Below are positions 35,553 to 46,629 of a stretch of 64,000 bases of DNA, piece by piece (position 1 is the stretch's first letter; every line of letters begins with the position of its first letter). A program made the position numbers and the translations under genes. Where the stretch lies: contig PZJY01000001.1 of NCBI GenBank assembly GCA_031472005.1, positions 2,232,001 to 2,296,000 on the forward strand. The letters are read 5' to 3'. The notes beneath the pieces were generated by a model. The model made no database searches and was not told the origin of the DNA. It worked only from the letters and a program-made list of their open reading frames with translations. Origin of the DNA: Tetracladium setigerum (Eukaryota > Ascomycota > Leotiomycetes > Helotiales).

Positions 35553-36391
35553 CTTGGGGAGATGCGGACGAGCCAAGCCTAAGCAAGATTGGTGATTGGA
35601 CTTGTTGATTGGACTGGGGGGTTGAAGGCTGATGGTACAAAATGTTTCTATATCCGAAAGCAAGAGGAGGATGTGAAGGAGATGAAGTAGATGCTGCAAT
35701 TTGGGAGAATGGGAGGATGGAATATATACACATATAAATAGAAGGATAGATATATATGCAATTATGGGTACGGTAACAAACACAGTCTGCTGGAAGTGCC
35801 GCTCAGGATGACCGATTTATAACATTGGAGTGGCATGCATCTCACCCCGCAAAATGACGGTCTGTCTCCCCAGATCCGAAAGAGCACTAAAACACGGCAT
35901 TGGCCAATCAGTGCAGCACTATTAGAGGGAGGTTTGCCAGCTCAAGTGCCTTGGGTGCGAGCCGTGTTGTGAACAGTGGTGGGGTGTCTCCTTGGCCTCA
36001 GAGACAACGAGCTTTCTCCGAGTCTAATGACAAGCAAGTTTTGCCAAGGGTGCGGGTGTGATCAATGGAAATAAGAAGGCCGGAAGTCGCTGTCTGTACT
36101 GGAATCTTAGAATGTGGAAGAGAGGAGGCTGTTGCGAGGCTGGAGACAGAAATGATGAGAGAGAGAGAGTGTGTGTGTGTGTGCGAGTACAAGAGGTCAG
36201 AAGTCAGGTCCAGCAGGCAGGACAGTACACAAGACTTCCAACATCTATTCTGATTGCTTGAGGGCCATGCCATGCCATATTCCACGGCAATGAACGACTT
36301 TCCTTTCTCTCACAGATGGTAGCAGCATGATACTGTATATTAGAACCTGTCATTGTGCATGGGAATGCGACATCAAGTGCGACAATCTCTC
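35553..36391. other. Spacer upstream of the CYP53 gene
   Basis: This 839-bp region holds no supportable gene. It includes a TATATA-type AT stretch near 35729-35756, close to the CYP53 start, and a short GT run at 36170-36182. Confidence 0.5.
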
Positions 36392-37274
36392 TCACAGCGA
36401 CTCTTTTGTCCTCCTTTTATCAACAGCCTCTCTTAGCTTTGCAATAACATCCGCTGGGTCCTTTGCGCCAAATACCGCACTCCCGGCAACGATAACATTC
36501 GCACCTGCCTCTGCAGCTTGCTCGATTGTGCCCACCCCCAATCCTCCATCAACCTCGATGTTCAAGTCTGGGTATCGCTTTCGTAATTCTGCAACCTTGG
36601 GCAGTTCCGAGGCCATGAACTTCTGTCCTCCAAATCCAGGATGGACCGTCATCACAAGAACCATCTGGGAACAATAGTCAGCTCTCTGATATACCTGTAG
36701 CATGGTATGCGCAGGAGGGACGGACATCCGGCCTTTCACTCTCATCTTTCGACTCTAGAATATCCCATAAAACATCAACCTTGGTGTCTGGCTTAATGGC
36801 AATTCCAGCCAACATTCCTAAATCGTGAATATATTTAATCAACTCCTTTGGATTTGTCTTTCTATCGCTCGTGGCTTCGGGGCTTTCGGCCGCGGTACTG
36901 TTGATGGCAGCTTCGTAGTGGAAGCAATAAAGATCACATCCAGCATTTTGGAACTCCTTGGCCCACTTCTTTGGCTATACGAAGATGATTAGTCGTAGCT
37001 TATGGTTCAGGTGTTCCGGTAGCTTGCATACCTCTGCAATCATCATATGGCAATCGAAGGTACCCTTGCCGTGCTTTGCAGTGGGCCGATCAACATGGCT
37101 TCGGATCTTGGTGACTACTGGAGCTCCGAACGTAATGTTAGGAACAAAGTGCCCATCCATGATGTCGATATGGAGCCATTGGGCTCCATTCGCGATGGTG
37201 TCCGAACATTCTTTTCCTAGATTTGCGAAGTCTGCTGAGAGAATGGAGGGGGCGATGATAGCTGGGGGAGACAT
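36392..37274 (-). CDS. Ribulose-phosphate 3-epimerase
   Basis: Three exons (37274-37032, 36974-36726, 36664-36392) give 254 residues, the full family length. Motifs are the phosphate-binding and metal segments APSILSADFANLG, HIDIMDGHFVPNITFG, TFDCHMM, MTVHPGFGGQKF and EVDGGLG. The enzyme interconverts ribulose-5-phosphate and xylulose-5-phosphate in the pentose phosphate pathway, in the cytosol, using a divalent metal. The second intron has an unusual GTCCGT donor, but splicing there restores the continuous RPD-MVLVMTVHPGFGG sequence. The start is the second ATG of the open frame (MSPPAIIAPSILS), as expected for the family. A housekeeping gene with no link to its neighbours. Confidence 0.96.
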
Positions 37275-38259
37275 GGCGGAGGGACGGTGGTGACAGGACG
37301 GACGTGCGAATGTCGCAGATTCCGACAATGGTAAGCTGTGTTTAATTCTCCCGAGGAGCTTCCTTGTTGTTGATTTATTCCTGGTGGGCGGAGGGATAAT
37401 TCGATGATTGGGAAGTGTTGTTGTTGAAATTGAGGTGATGGTGGTGGGGTAAAATTGGTGGTGAAGATGAACAGATAGGATGGGATGGGATTATTGACTG
37501 ATTTGGTGGGGTGAATTTGCCAAGCTTCAGAATCCACGGAAATGCAATCACTCACTCACTCTCTCTTTCTCTCTGTCTGCCCCTGATTATTTCTTTCCTC
37601 ATCCTCATTCTCCCTCTCTCTCTCATCAACCACTCGACCATCAATGCATCATCGCGTTTCCCTCCCTCTTATAGTAGTATAAAAATTAACCCCAAGCAAA
37701 GGGTCGAGTCGAGAGGGTTTGAATCTTTGAGAGAGGATGGAACAGGTACTGACTGCAGTAGTCGGAGGGTTGGCAAGTGTTGGCCTTGTTGTTTTTAAAT
37801 CTCTTGGTTTTGCCTTCTTTGCCTAATGTAGGGTACGTCGGTACGTAGGTACTGTGCTTCGCCCTGCTGGTAAGATGTCCTTGTCGCCGGATAAGTTATT
37901 CCGTCAGCACCTTCGAAGTATATAAATTTCAAACCATCAAACTACTCCGTGAACCAGACCAGACAAGACCAGACCAGGCCCCACGAGGACTAGAACCAAA
38001 GAATCATTCATCATTACTGGTACAGTAATCGCGCTGCTGTACTGCACAGTCTTCCGTCTGTGCAAGCCTGTCGTCAACGGCGCTTCTCTCCTCGTCCATT
38101 CATCCCTTATCTCATCTACCCCGCGTCATCGACAAGACTTCAAAACAAAACAAGCATCTCAAGCTCCCTACTGTACAAGCTTTCTCCATCCGACAAGCAT
38201 TATTCTCATCTAAATCTACATACAAGGGGAAACCCCCCCCCCATTTCGCAATCTACAAC
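37275..38259. other. Divergent promoter of epimerase and unknown gene
   Basis: This 985-bp region holds no gene. It has CT-rich sequence at 37545-37630, a TATATAAAT element near 37918, a TACTG-type motif at 38018-38050 and a C10 run at 38227-38238. Confidence 0.5.
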
Positions 38260-38940
38260 ATGTCTAATCCGGCGATGATTCCCTTTCGCAACACTGCTGG
38301 TGAGGTTCAATATACCTCGGCACCTACAAGCAACTTCTCTCTCCATACTACGCCACGGCAAGCAGGATTTCGCGCCCCCGATCATCAATACGACTCTGAT
38401 GCAGAACCGCTCCTCCAATCTGCGATTCGTTCAAACAATTTCAACGATCTCACCGAAGAGGAGAAAGCTCGGTTCACAGCTACAGGACGTCCCATTCAAG
38501 CCTCCCGCGCCGCCCCTCAAGCATGGGGAGGAGGACAGATGTTCATGGCGCCTCACACCCTCCCAAAGCAATACACCGATGAGTCAATCATTCCTGCCAT
38601 TGTGACAAATGTTATAGCTGCGAAACTCGTAGCTCCCCAACCGAAGGAGGAGAAGAGGCGAAAGAGTTTCTCCTCCATATTCAAGGGGGAGAAGAAGGCC
38701 GACCATCTCAGCAAGGGGATCACGAAGGTGGTGTTCATGCCGAGGGGGGAGTATCTAAAATACTTCGCAAAGGACGACAACGGTTTTTATGTTGGTACCG
38801 AGCCTCAGAGACAGTGGAGTGAGGAGGAGCTCGATAAGCAGTTTGGACATTACAGGCCGACTAATTATCAGAATAAGGGGAAAATGAATGCCGGTACTAT
38901 CGACAGAATGACATACGCCTGGACTAGGGCGCAGACTTGA
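38260..38940 (+). CDS. Conserved-looking protein of unknown function
   Basis: A single open frame gives 226 residues. I do not recognise the family. The N-terminal third is polar and likely disordered (MSNPAMIPFRNTAGEVQYTS). A basic stretch (KEEKRRKSFSSIFKGEKK) follows near residue 130, then a more ordered C-terminal part with HLSKGITKVVFMPRGEYLKY and GHYRPTNYQNKGKM. No signal peptide or membrane segment is seen, so it is probably cytosolic or nuclear. The base composition is ordinary coding, the frame is uninterrupted, and an ACATG start context is acceptable. A TATA-like element lies ~340 bp upstream. Nothing in the context suggests a role. Confidence 0.75.
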   Translation: MSNPAMIPFRNTAGEVQYTSAPTSNFSLHTTPRQAGFRAPDHQYDSDAEPLLQSAIRSNNFNDLTEEEKARFTATGRPIQASRAAPQAWGGGQMFMAPHTLPKQYTDESIIPAIVTNVIAAKLVAPQPKEEKRRKSFSSIFKGEKKADHLSKGITKVVFMPRGEYLKYFAKDDNGFYVGTEPQRQWSEEELDKQFGHYRPTNYQNKGKMNAGTIDRMTYAWTRAQT

Positions 38941-39345
38941 ATGGTGTATGATATACGCGCTGAGAAGCCGGATGGCGAAGTGGATTTGCGGTTTTCTTTT
39001 TGGTATACCATGTGCAGCGATCTAGGTACTCCTTTTTAGTCTCTTCTTTATGACTGATGTATGTCTTCTCAACTGAAACTCCTTAACTATGCAAAATTTG
39101 GCTCTCTGAAAGTCTGTCGCCCATGTGTGCTTGTCAGAATTTGCGGAATATGACCATCTCCCATACTTGTGCTTTGCCCTGAAGTGAAGAACTTGAGAAC
39201 GCCAGCTCAGGGGGCAAGGGGACGAAGAAATCACATTTCTACTCGCACTTAATGTCACTCTTCAAGCGTATTATTAACTGAGGAATGAGAAACGTGGCAT
39301 TGCTACTACATTTCATAAATTTACACACTACTATTCCAGTGGAAA
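38941..39345. other. Convergent spacer before the CYP52-like gene
   Basis: This 405-bp spacer between convergent genes holds no gene. Confidence 0.5.
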
Positions 39346-41067
39346 TCAAACCATCGCCTTGTGTAGTTTGATATTTACCCCATCTCCCGGCCTCAAAGTA
39401 ATCGCAAGCCCTTTCTTTAACTTCCCAGTCATATCCAATGCCTCAAGACGATCAAATCTCTGTAGAAACTTCGCTACCACAAATCCCGCCTCGGTCAGGG
39501 CGTATTGCTCTACCCAAGAAGTCAGCGACTCAGTCTATCACCCCCAACTTGCTGCTCGCTCCCCCACGAGTACACTAGCCAAAAAAAATGAGAGAATATA
39601 ACTCACGTCCAAGGCAGATTCGCGGCCCACCAGAAAAGCCAATAAAGTCCCAACCCAACTTCCTTCCCTCCCACCGACCGGGCCTCCAGCTCGTACTATC
39701 ACTTCCCCAGAGGTCTTCCCTCCTGTGCAGAACATAGGCTGAAAACCCCACCTGCTCACCTTTCATCACAGCCAGCGGACTTTTCCCATCAACACCACCT
39801 CCTAGCGGCAACACAGTATCTCTCTGTGCGACCCTCGCATTTGCAGGAATAAGCGGGTACAGTCTTAAAGTCTCAAATAACACGTTCGTTAGCATTTTAC
39901 ACCCCTTCAAGGACTCGAAGCTCAAGTCTTGCTTTGGCGCAGTGGCAGTCCCAAAGGTTTCGATGATGTTACTACGCAGAGCCTGGAATTCAGCAGGGTG
40001 TCGAGCGAGCAGGAGTATTGTCCACGAAAGTAGAGCAGAAGTAGTATCCCTCCCCGCAAGCAGCATATGTAAGACCTGATCCCGCAATTCCACCGGATCT
40101 CTCGTCTCCTTCACCAACTCATCCAGGAACACATATTTCTTTTCGTCGCGCTTGAGACCTGGATCCAAAGCTGCCGTAACGAAGTTATCAACGAAGGATT
40201 TCACCGTTGCGCAAGCTTTCTTGAATTTGGCCGAGTTGGCGAGCCAGAAGAGATTTTGAAGACGGAAACGCCAGGAAAGGTATTCTTGTCCGAATTCCAT
40301 TGCCGTGGCAAAGTCGAGGTCTGCTTGGGCCTCGGTGGAGTTCCCAGAATCGAGTGAATGCAAGGCGCGGGACTGGGTGTCAACAGATTTTCCAAAGAGG
40401 AACTCTGTAGAGACGTCCATGGTAAAGCGGTAGAGAAAGGGCATGAGATCTACATTCTGAATCCAATTCTGGGAATCTTCTTCGGGGAGTGCCTTGAAGA
40501 GGATTTCAAGATGTCTGCCAGCGCTGTCGAGATCGGAGACTTGCGCGCGTGCGAATTGCGGTTTGAGTTGTTGCCGGAAGTGAGACCACTCGTTGCCTTC
40601 GGCGGTGAAAATTCCATTGCCGAACATGGAGAAGAAGTTGTTTCGACGGGTGGCACCAAGGTCGAAGTCATTGAATTTGGTGGCGAGAAGGGCTTGGATG
40701 TTTGCTGGTTCGGCAGTGTTGATCATGGTGCTGTTGAATGGATTGAACAGGCGATAGGTATTGACTCCCATGTGTTTGAAGCGTGCCATGATGAAGTCTT
40801 CGAGGAGATCCACCCCACCTTCTTCGTGGGTGTGAGTTGAAAGTTGGATGGATTCGAAGGGTTCCACTTACTTTGCATCCGCCAGAAGAAGAACGCATAT
40901 CGCTCGATTCCACCAGGGAGGAGGTTGGGTACTGAAGGTGCATCTTTGCATCCAAACTGCTCTCCCCATCTTCGGAGGGATCGCCAACGAAGCCAGTCCT
41001 TGGTTTGGGCATAAGTGATGAATAAGACAAATGCTCCAATAGCCGCCTTGAAGTATGAAATGGCCAT
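39346..41067 (-). CDS. Cytochrome P450, CYP52-like (alkane/fatty-acid omega-hydroxylase type)
   Basis: Three exons (41067-40872, 40818-39607, 39509-39346) give 523 residues. The first residues (MAISYFKAAIGAFVLFITY) form an ER anchor. P450 landmarks are AGRDTTSALLSW (I helix), FETLRLYP (ExxR), GSDSTSWRPGRW, and the heme site FSGGPRICLGQQYALTEA, which is rebuilt across the last intron. FNDFDLGATRRNNFF and GIFTAEGNEWSHFRQQLKPQF are typical of CYP52 and relatives, which hydroxylate the terminal carbon of fatty acids or alkanes. A specialised role is also possible, because a PLP enzyme, an acyltransferase and a Zn2Cys6 regulator follow. The promoter is shared with the divergent PLP gene. Confidence 0.88.
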
Positions 41068-41971
41068 TTGAACAAAATTTGTGGACGGCTCCTGAAAGAA
41101 CACAGGAAAGTTTTCGAGTGTAGAGTGAAGTTGATAGTTGACTGAAAGTAGTTTCCTGAGTAGAACTACGAGTACGTCAAACGATAGAGTTTTGAATGTG
41201 TGTCGGATCTTCTTATATGCGCTTTGGGAGAACCAGAGCAGTGCCGGGGGTTTTGGTTTGGTTTCGTGTTCGGTCCTATATTTTACGAGCGACAGAAATC
41301 GAACAAACACAAAAAATCGAAGGAAGTAGACAGCAACAAGCTTCGGGCAAGACTCGACAAGATTACTTTCATATATAGATATATAGATATAGAGATGGCA
41401 GCCTGCTAACCGGCACGCGGTTGAACTCGTCAACACAGTCCGTCCAAATAAGGAAAGCAGCTCGGCGGTCCAACTTCACGCCGAGCAGGGATATCTTTGA
41501 TCAGGACTCTGGTCAGGACCCTTGTAAACAGCGGCAGTATTACAGTACTGGAATAACAAAATGTTCAAGCGAAAAATCATGGATTAAGGTAACATAATAT
41601 GAAATGACAGCCAGTATGTGAGAAGAGAGAAGAAGTAAGTACCTACCGAGAAGGATATAATGTCGACATTGCCAAGCTTTACTAACCCCTCAACTAAGCT
41701 CGAATAGGAAGTTAAGTAACTTCCCCCGCGATAGTTGTAGATGTATATAATACTGAGATTCCTATGTGTGTTGTTTTGAAACTCAAGAACGAAATTGGTT
41801 TGATTATCTGTGCTTATTTACACGCACCGGGCACCCGACCGGTTCCTGCTTTACGTTTCCAAAGATCTCCTTGGCCATCATAGGTATTTTATCATCATTT
41901 GATATATTTATTTTATACGCACCCTCTTTGCCTGCACATTGCCATACCTGTTCCGGTCTTGTTTATTTATA
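41068..41971. other. Divergent spacer between CYP52-like and class V PLP genes
   Basis: This 904-bp region holds no gene. A GATATA-type short run lies at 41373-41392 and a GTACCTACC motif at about 41640. Confidence 0.5.
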
Positions 41972-43651
41972 ATGACTCATTTCGACATCACCAAAGTACG
42001 GGAGAAGTTCCCAGCCTTAGACCAACCCCAGGTCTTCTTCGACAATGCCGGAGGAAGTCAAACCCTCGGGACAGTGATTGATTCGTATACCACCACCTAA
42101 CTCATTGCACTTCAAACTCTAACATCATTCAAGTGTAGTGAGCTACCTCTCTGCAACCAACGTCCAGCTTGGAGCTACCTATTCCGTCGGTCAACAGTCC
42201 ACAGCCTACTATACTGCCGGATTCGAAGCAGCAGCAAAATATATCAACACTTCAAGAGACAACATTGGTGGTGCAATCCAACCTCTGGCCTGAGGACAAT
42301 AGCTAACACCTCAAAGTTTTAGGATCATCCACAACCCAACTCTTCCGGAACCTTTCATACTCTCTTGAACACCTTACCACAGGCTCCGAGATCATCATCT
42401 CTACCGTAGACCACGAGGCCAACATCGCGCCATGGCTTGCTCTCGCTTCTCGTCAAAACTTGACAGTAAAATTCTGGACGCCAAAATCCTCGACAAATCC
42501 CAAGCTGCTCCTCTCAGATCTTGTGGAATTGTTGACTGAAAAAACAGCTTTGGTTACTTTCACACATGCTTCAAACATTTTGGGAACTATCAACGATGTA
42601 AAGGGTATTTCTGCATTGGTGCATGAGACTGTTCCCGGTGCACTGGTGTGCGTGGATGGTGTCGCATACGCTCCACATAGACAGCTTGATGTTCAAGACT
42701 TGGGGGTAGACTTTTACTCGTTTTCTTGGTACAAGGTACTTAAGCTTTCATTCTTTAGTTCATTTCCAATTCACCAATTTGCCTCGGAATTCATGGAAGA
42801 AGGTGGAATTGTCAATACCTTGTTTCGGGTTCATAACTCTTAAAAGGAGGACTGGAAGAAACTTTCTAAATGTTAGAAGGACGGGAAGGGAACAAAACCG
42901 GCTCCTTCTTTTCTTAATTCTCTTACTTCTCTTCCTGGTTGGTACTCAGTACTTGCCTTGCGGCCAAAAGCGCGAAAACAAGAGACTGTCGTGTTCCGCC
43001 CATTCTGCCACCCACCCACCGGAGATCCAACATTTTCTTAGTTAACTTTATTAGGTTTACGGTCCACATATATCTATGCTTTACGCTTCTGAAGCCGGCC
43101 TGAAGGCAGTCAATTCTCTAGGTCATCACTTCAATCCATCTAAAACATTGCAGGATAAACTCGGTCTTGCGGGCTCGAGTTACGAACTGGTCTCAGCCAT
43201 CCCAGCAATCTTGGAATATCTCGGCCCTGATGTAATCGCCTCTTGGAAACAGATCGAACAACATGAGGAAACTATTCAGAGTAAACTCCTCGCTTACTTG
43301 AATGCACGGAGTGATGTTACGATCATCGGGGAGAAAGATGCAGACACGAAGAAAAGAGTGAGTACGGTCAGCTTTGTGGTTCAAGGAAAGGACAGTCAGG
43401 CTGTGGTTGAAGGGTGGAAGAGAAGACAAGTGGAGAGATTGGGATCAGATGGGGTGGATTCTACAGTGAGAGATTGAGGGAAGGTGTGTTGGGGTTAAAT
43501 AAAACTGGTGTTGTGAGAGTTAGTATGGTGCATTATAACACATGTATGTTTGGAATTCTTCCATAAAGAGAAATTGGGAACTTGCTAATTATATGTTGTA
43601 GTGGATGAAGTCAACAGACTGCTAGAAGTTTTGGATCAGGTGCTCGGCTAA
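41972..43651 (+). CDS. Class V PLP-dependent aminotransferase / cysteine-desulfurase-like protein, one frameshift
   Basis: Five exons (41972-42084, 42134-42267, 42317-42735, 43055-43543, 43602-43651) would code about 401 residues. The N-terminus REKFPALDQPQVFFDNAGGS, the EANIAPW segment, CVDGVAYAPHRQLDV and the PLP lysine in SFSWYK-VYGPH (split by an intron) mark the SufS/class V fold. In exon 4 the frame breaks near 43411-43415 (GAAGGGTGG); a reading frame one base different then continues with IGIRWGGFYSERL and VRVSMVHYN to the stop at 43651. Phases close only if one base is missing. Without it the protein ends at 43477, losing its C-terminal domain. Intron 3 is 319 nt, long for this window. 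The reaction is unknown; no Fe-S assembly genes are nearby. Confidence 0.82.
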
Positions 43652-43822
43652 TCCATCCCGAACCCGAAGAACTCCCTTGTTATCATACTAAATACTTCTT
43701 ATTGGATCAACTTATTTCATCAATTCATCTTGTTCATTGATCTTTCGATGAACTCGAGGGCGGATAATGTTCCATGATCATCAATTTTGATTTACTCATA
43801 CCAGATCTGAGTAATTTACATC

Positions 43823-45926
43823 TCAAACCCTAACCTTTGCAAACTCCACAAATTTCCCATCCATAAGCAGATTATCCATAGTCCCCTTCTCCAAAGAGAC
43901 CAGAATCTCTAAAGCTCCATTCTCTAGCCTCGGTAGCACAGTCAAAATCCCATCCGCGCCCTCGTAGGGAGTCCTAAATGCAACTGGCGGACCAAGATAT
44001 CCCCAAGCACGCTTGTACACACCAATATCCGCCCAGGAAGAATAAATGATATCGGGGCCGAGGAAATGGTTCGAAGAAAATTTGTAATCTGTGGGATCAG
44101 GTCGAGAATCGAGGAGGCCAATGGTGAGAGGAATTCTGTTGGGGCGCCGGAAAGTGTTCAGCGATTGCCGAACGGCGGCTGCAGCAATGGTGTGGCCGGT
44201 AGCTGATTTGAGAAGCGAAATGGGAACTGGAGATGTCTTGTTGGCTAGAGTTGCGTTGCCTAGATAAGTTGGCGATAGTGGAGGGCTTGTTCTACTTCTG
44301 ATGTCGAGTGTATATAAAAGAGAGGAAGATTTCGAGACATCATTGCTGCTTGCCTCGTTTGGATATCTTGCAAACGTGATGTGCCTCCAAATAAAGCTGC
44401 TGACAGCGTCATTGGTAAGATATGAGCCGCTTCTCTTTTTAAGCGTTATAAGAGCTTCAGGCGAGAAGTAAAATAGTTTGGTGAGCAATGCAGGTGTGGA
44501 TAATGCTGATTGAGTAAGCTTCTCAATACTGCCTTCCGAGGTTCCCATATCTGCCGTTGGACGAAGGATATACTACAGAAAATTTATGTGAGTAAGGAGT
44601 GTTAGATTAAGTCTTCTAAAAATGGATATTGAGAAACATGCGTATTCCTAGACGTATTGCTTGGTATTGTGTGGAAACCGACTGGACTTGTTCCAATTTA
44701 ATGTGGTGCAAGATAAAGAACACGTACCTCTGGAAAATCAAGGATATTGGCGCCTGGAAGCTGGAAGCTGAGAGGAATACGATCGTTGGAAGTTGGGTCG
44801 TACCGTATCCATGAAAAGGCACCACTAGCTGCACCAGTGTTATAGGCCCAGGTCTCGAGAACTTCAACAAGATTAGTTTCTAATCGCCTTCTTGTAGAAT
44901 TATGTCGCGAGGGAATGAAACCACATCAGCAACCTCATGTCCATTAATTATAAATAACCTTGGAAATTTGCGGCTGAAAGAGAATGTTTAGGTGTATTTA
45001 CTGTTATCTCCGCCTTGCACATCTGATGCTGAATGATGGATGGCGATTGTGAGTAAGAGCCCGCCAATGATGAAATTTGCTTGAGCTAACATGACAGGCG
45101 GAATGGTCGAGGTTGGTATAACACCACATCTATGGGAAGAGGCAGCGTAAGTATGTTTCTATCGGGAAATAAATTAAATATTGCGGAGAGGTATGAGAGA
45201 CAGAGACGCGACCACTCTGAGATATCTCTGGATTATATGACTGTGGAGGGCTTTTATCCGTAGAGATAAAATTAGAAAGTTTGGCGATCTCACTACGTAC
45301 GGAGAGACCAAATTGCTCGAAAATTTCGAAATCGGGAAACATTCTTCCTTCAATTCGGCGAAGGACGGAAGAATGTGGGTCAAATCTTTAGATCTAATAA
45401 CATTGTTAGTCCAATGAAACTAATTTCTAGATTAGGAATTTACTTGAAGTGAATATTATGAGAGCCTTGGAGGATTTGAATCCTGTTTCTCTTGGGGTCA
45501 ACACCTTCTTCTGCGCCCTGTTCACACCAAAGTATTAACGTCCATACCAAAGCAGCCCCTCTTCAAATACAGGCCAGGAGGAGACCTTAAACAAGCTTAC
45601 AATGTTACCAGAAAGCCAAGGGATGGCAGCCTTGGTGTGCTCCAGCCCAGTTTTGAGGTCTGCAAATCTGGTCAAAAATCAGCCTGGCTTCACGTCACAG
45701 CAATGATAACGTACACCTCATCCTTTCCCACTGACTCGGGAAGGGGAAAGCAAAGCACCCAACGTATCCCATACAGTCTAGGCATGTTCATATCCAAAGA
45801 CGACAATTTTTGGTTTGCTGAAGATTTACGCATGCTTTCATTCTCCTCCACACTGTGGTACCCAATACCACACTGAGAACTCGAAAGGTTGGTAGGACTA
45901 CTAGGAGGTTTGCTGCATGCTGCCAT
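43823..45926 (-). CDS. BAHD-type acyltransferase (trichothecene 3-O-acetyltransferase-like family)
   Basis: Seven exons (45926-45715, 45667-45601, 45517-45444, 45393-45301, 45129-45002, 44879-44728, 44572-43823) give 491 residues with closing phases. Family segments are LDMNMPRLYGIRWVLCFPLP, LKTGLEHTKAAIPWLSGNI, and the HxxxD-type catalytic site in LLTIAIHHSASDVQGG. Later segments are YLTNDAVSSFIWRHITFAR and, near the C-terminus, IYSSWADIGVYKRAWGYLG in the place of the structural DFGWG motif. BAHD enzymes move an acyl group from acyl-CoA to an alcohol or amine of a small molecule, in the cytosol. The family includes detoxification and biosynthetic members; the substrate here is unknown. It lies between a PLP enzyme and a Zn2Cys6 regulator. 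Confidence 0.82.
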
Positions 45927-46629
45927 TGTGTATTCTTGCACCAGTATTTAGGGGAAAACGACGTGTTTCGAAGACTTTGCCGGAGACGCTACCTATTTAT
46001 CGGTCCTCCATGTTCTGGACGTCGCAGGTAGGGGTACTTGTTGCTTGAAGGAACCTTGGCAAGGTGATTGATATGGTTCATATCGTCAATCTTATTGGCC
46101 ACCAAGGCGCAGTGTTTATTGACGACAAGGGGCTAAAGAAAAGAGCAGGTAGTACTGTGCACTTTAAACACCAAGATTTTGTCCGGGAGAAACAACTTCA
46201 AATGCTGATTGGCCCTCAAATATTGCCTGATATGGTTAGCCTTGATCCACTCGAGCTCACCAGCAGGAGAAGCCAGGGAGTTGTTGAGACCAAGGCCGAC
46301 ACGTCCAAAAATGTGGTATGAAAAGGCAGGTCCATTTTTCAGATGGCTGCTGAAAATTGGGAGAGAAGGTCATTCATGTGAGAGAGAAGTTCGGCTGGTT
46401 CTAGCGAGCAGCCTATGCGGCTAGTAACAAGCCAGACATTATGTTTCGAAGTACACAAAGTACCAAGTATTTTTTCCGTTTTCTTTCTTGGGATAAGTAA
46501 TATGAGTTTGTCCTTCGGCATGAACAATTTGTTTTTGGCCCCGTCCTTGTAAGGCTCGCCGAAGAATGTGTCAAAGTTTTTCTAAGGATGTGTTTTGATA
46601 CTTGTAACGAGAGGAGCCTTTTTGATGTC
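45927..46629. other. Spacer between acyltransferase and Zn2Cys6 genes
   Basis: This 703-bp spacer lies between two minus-strand genes, upstream of the acyltransferase. No supportable gene is seen; the open frames at 46064-46424 have no domain. Confidence 0.5.
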
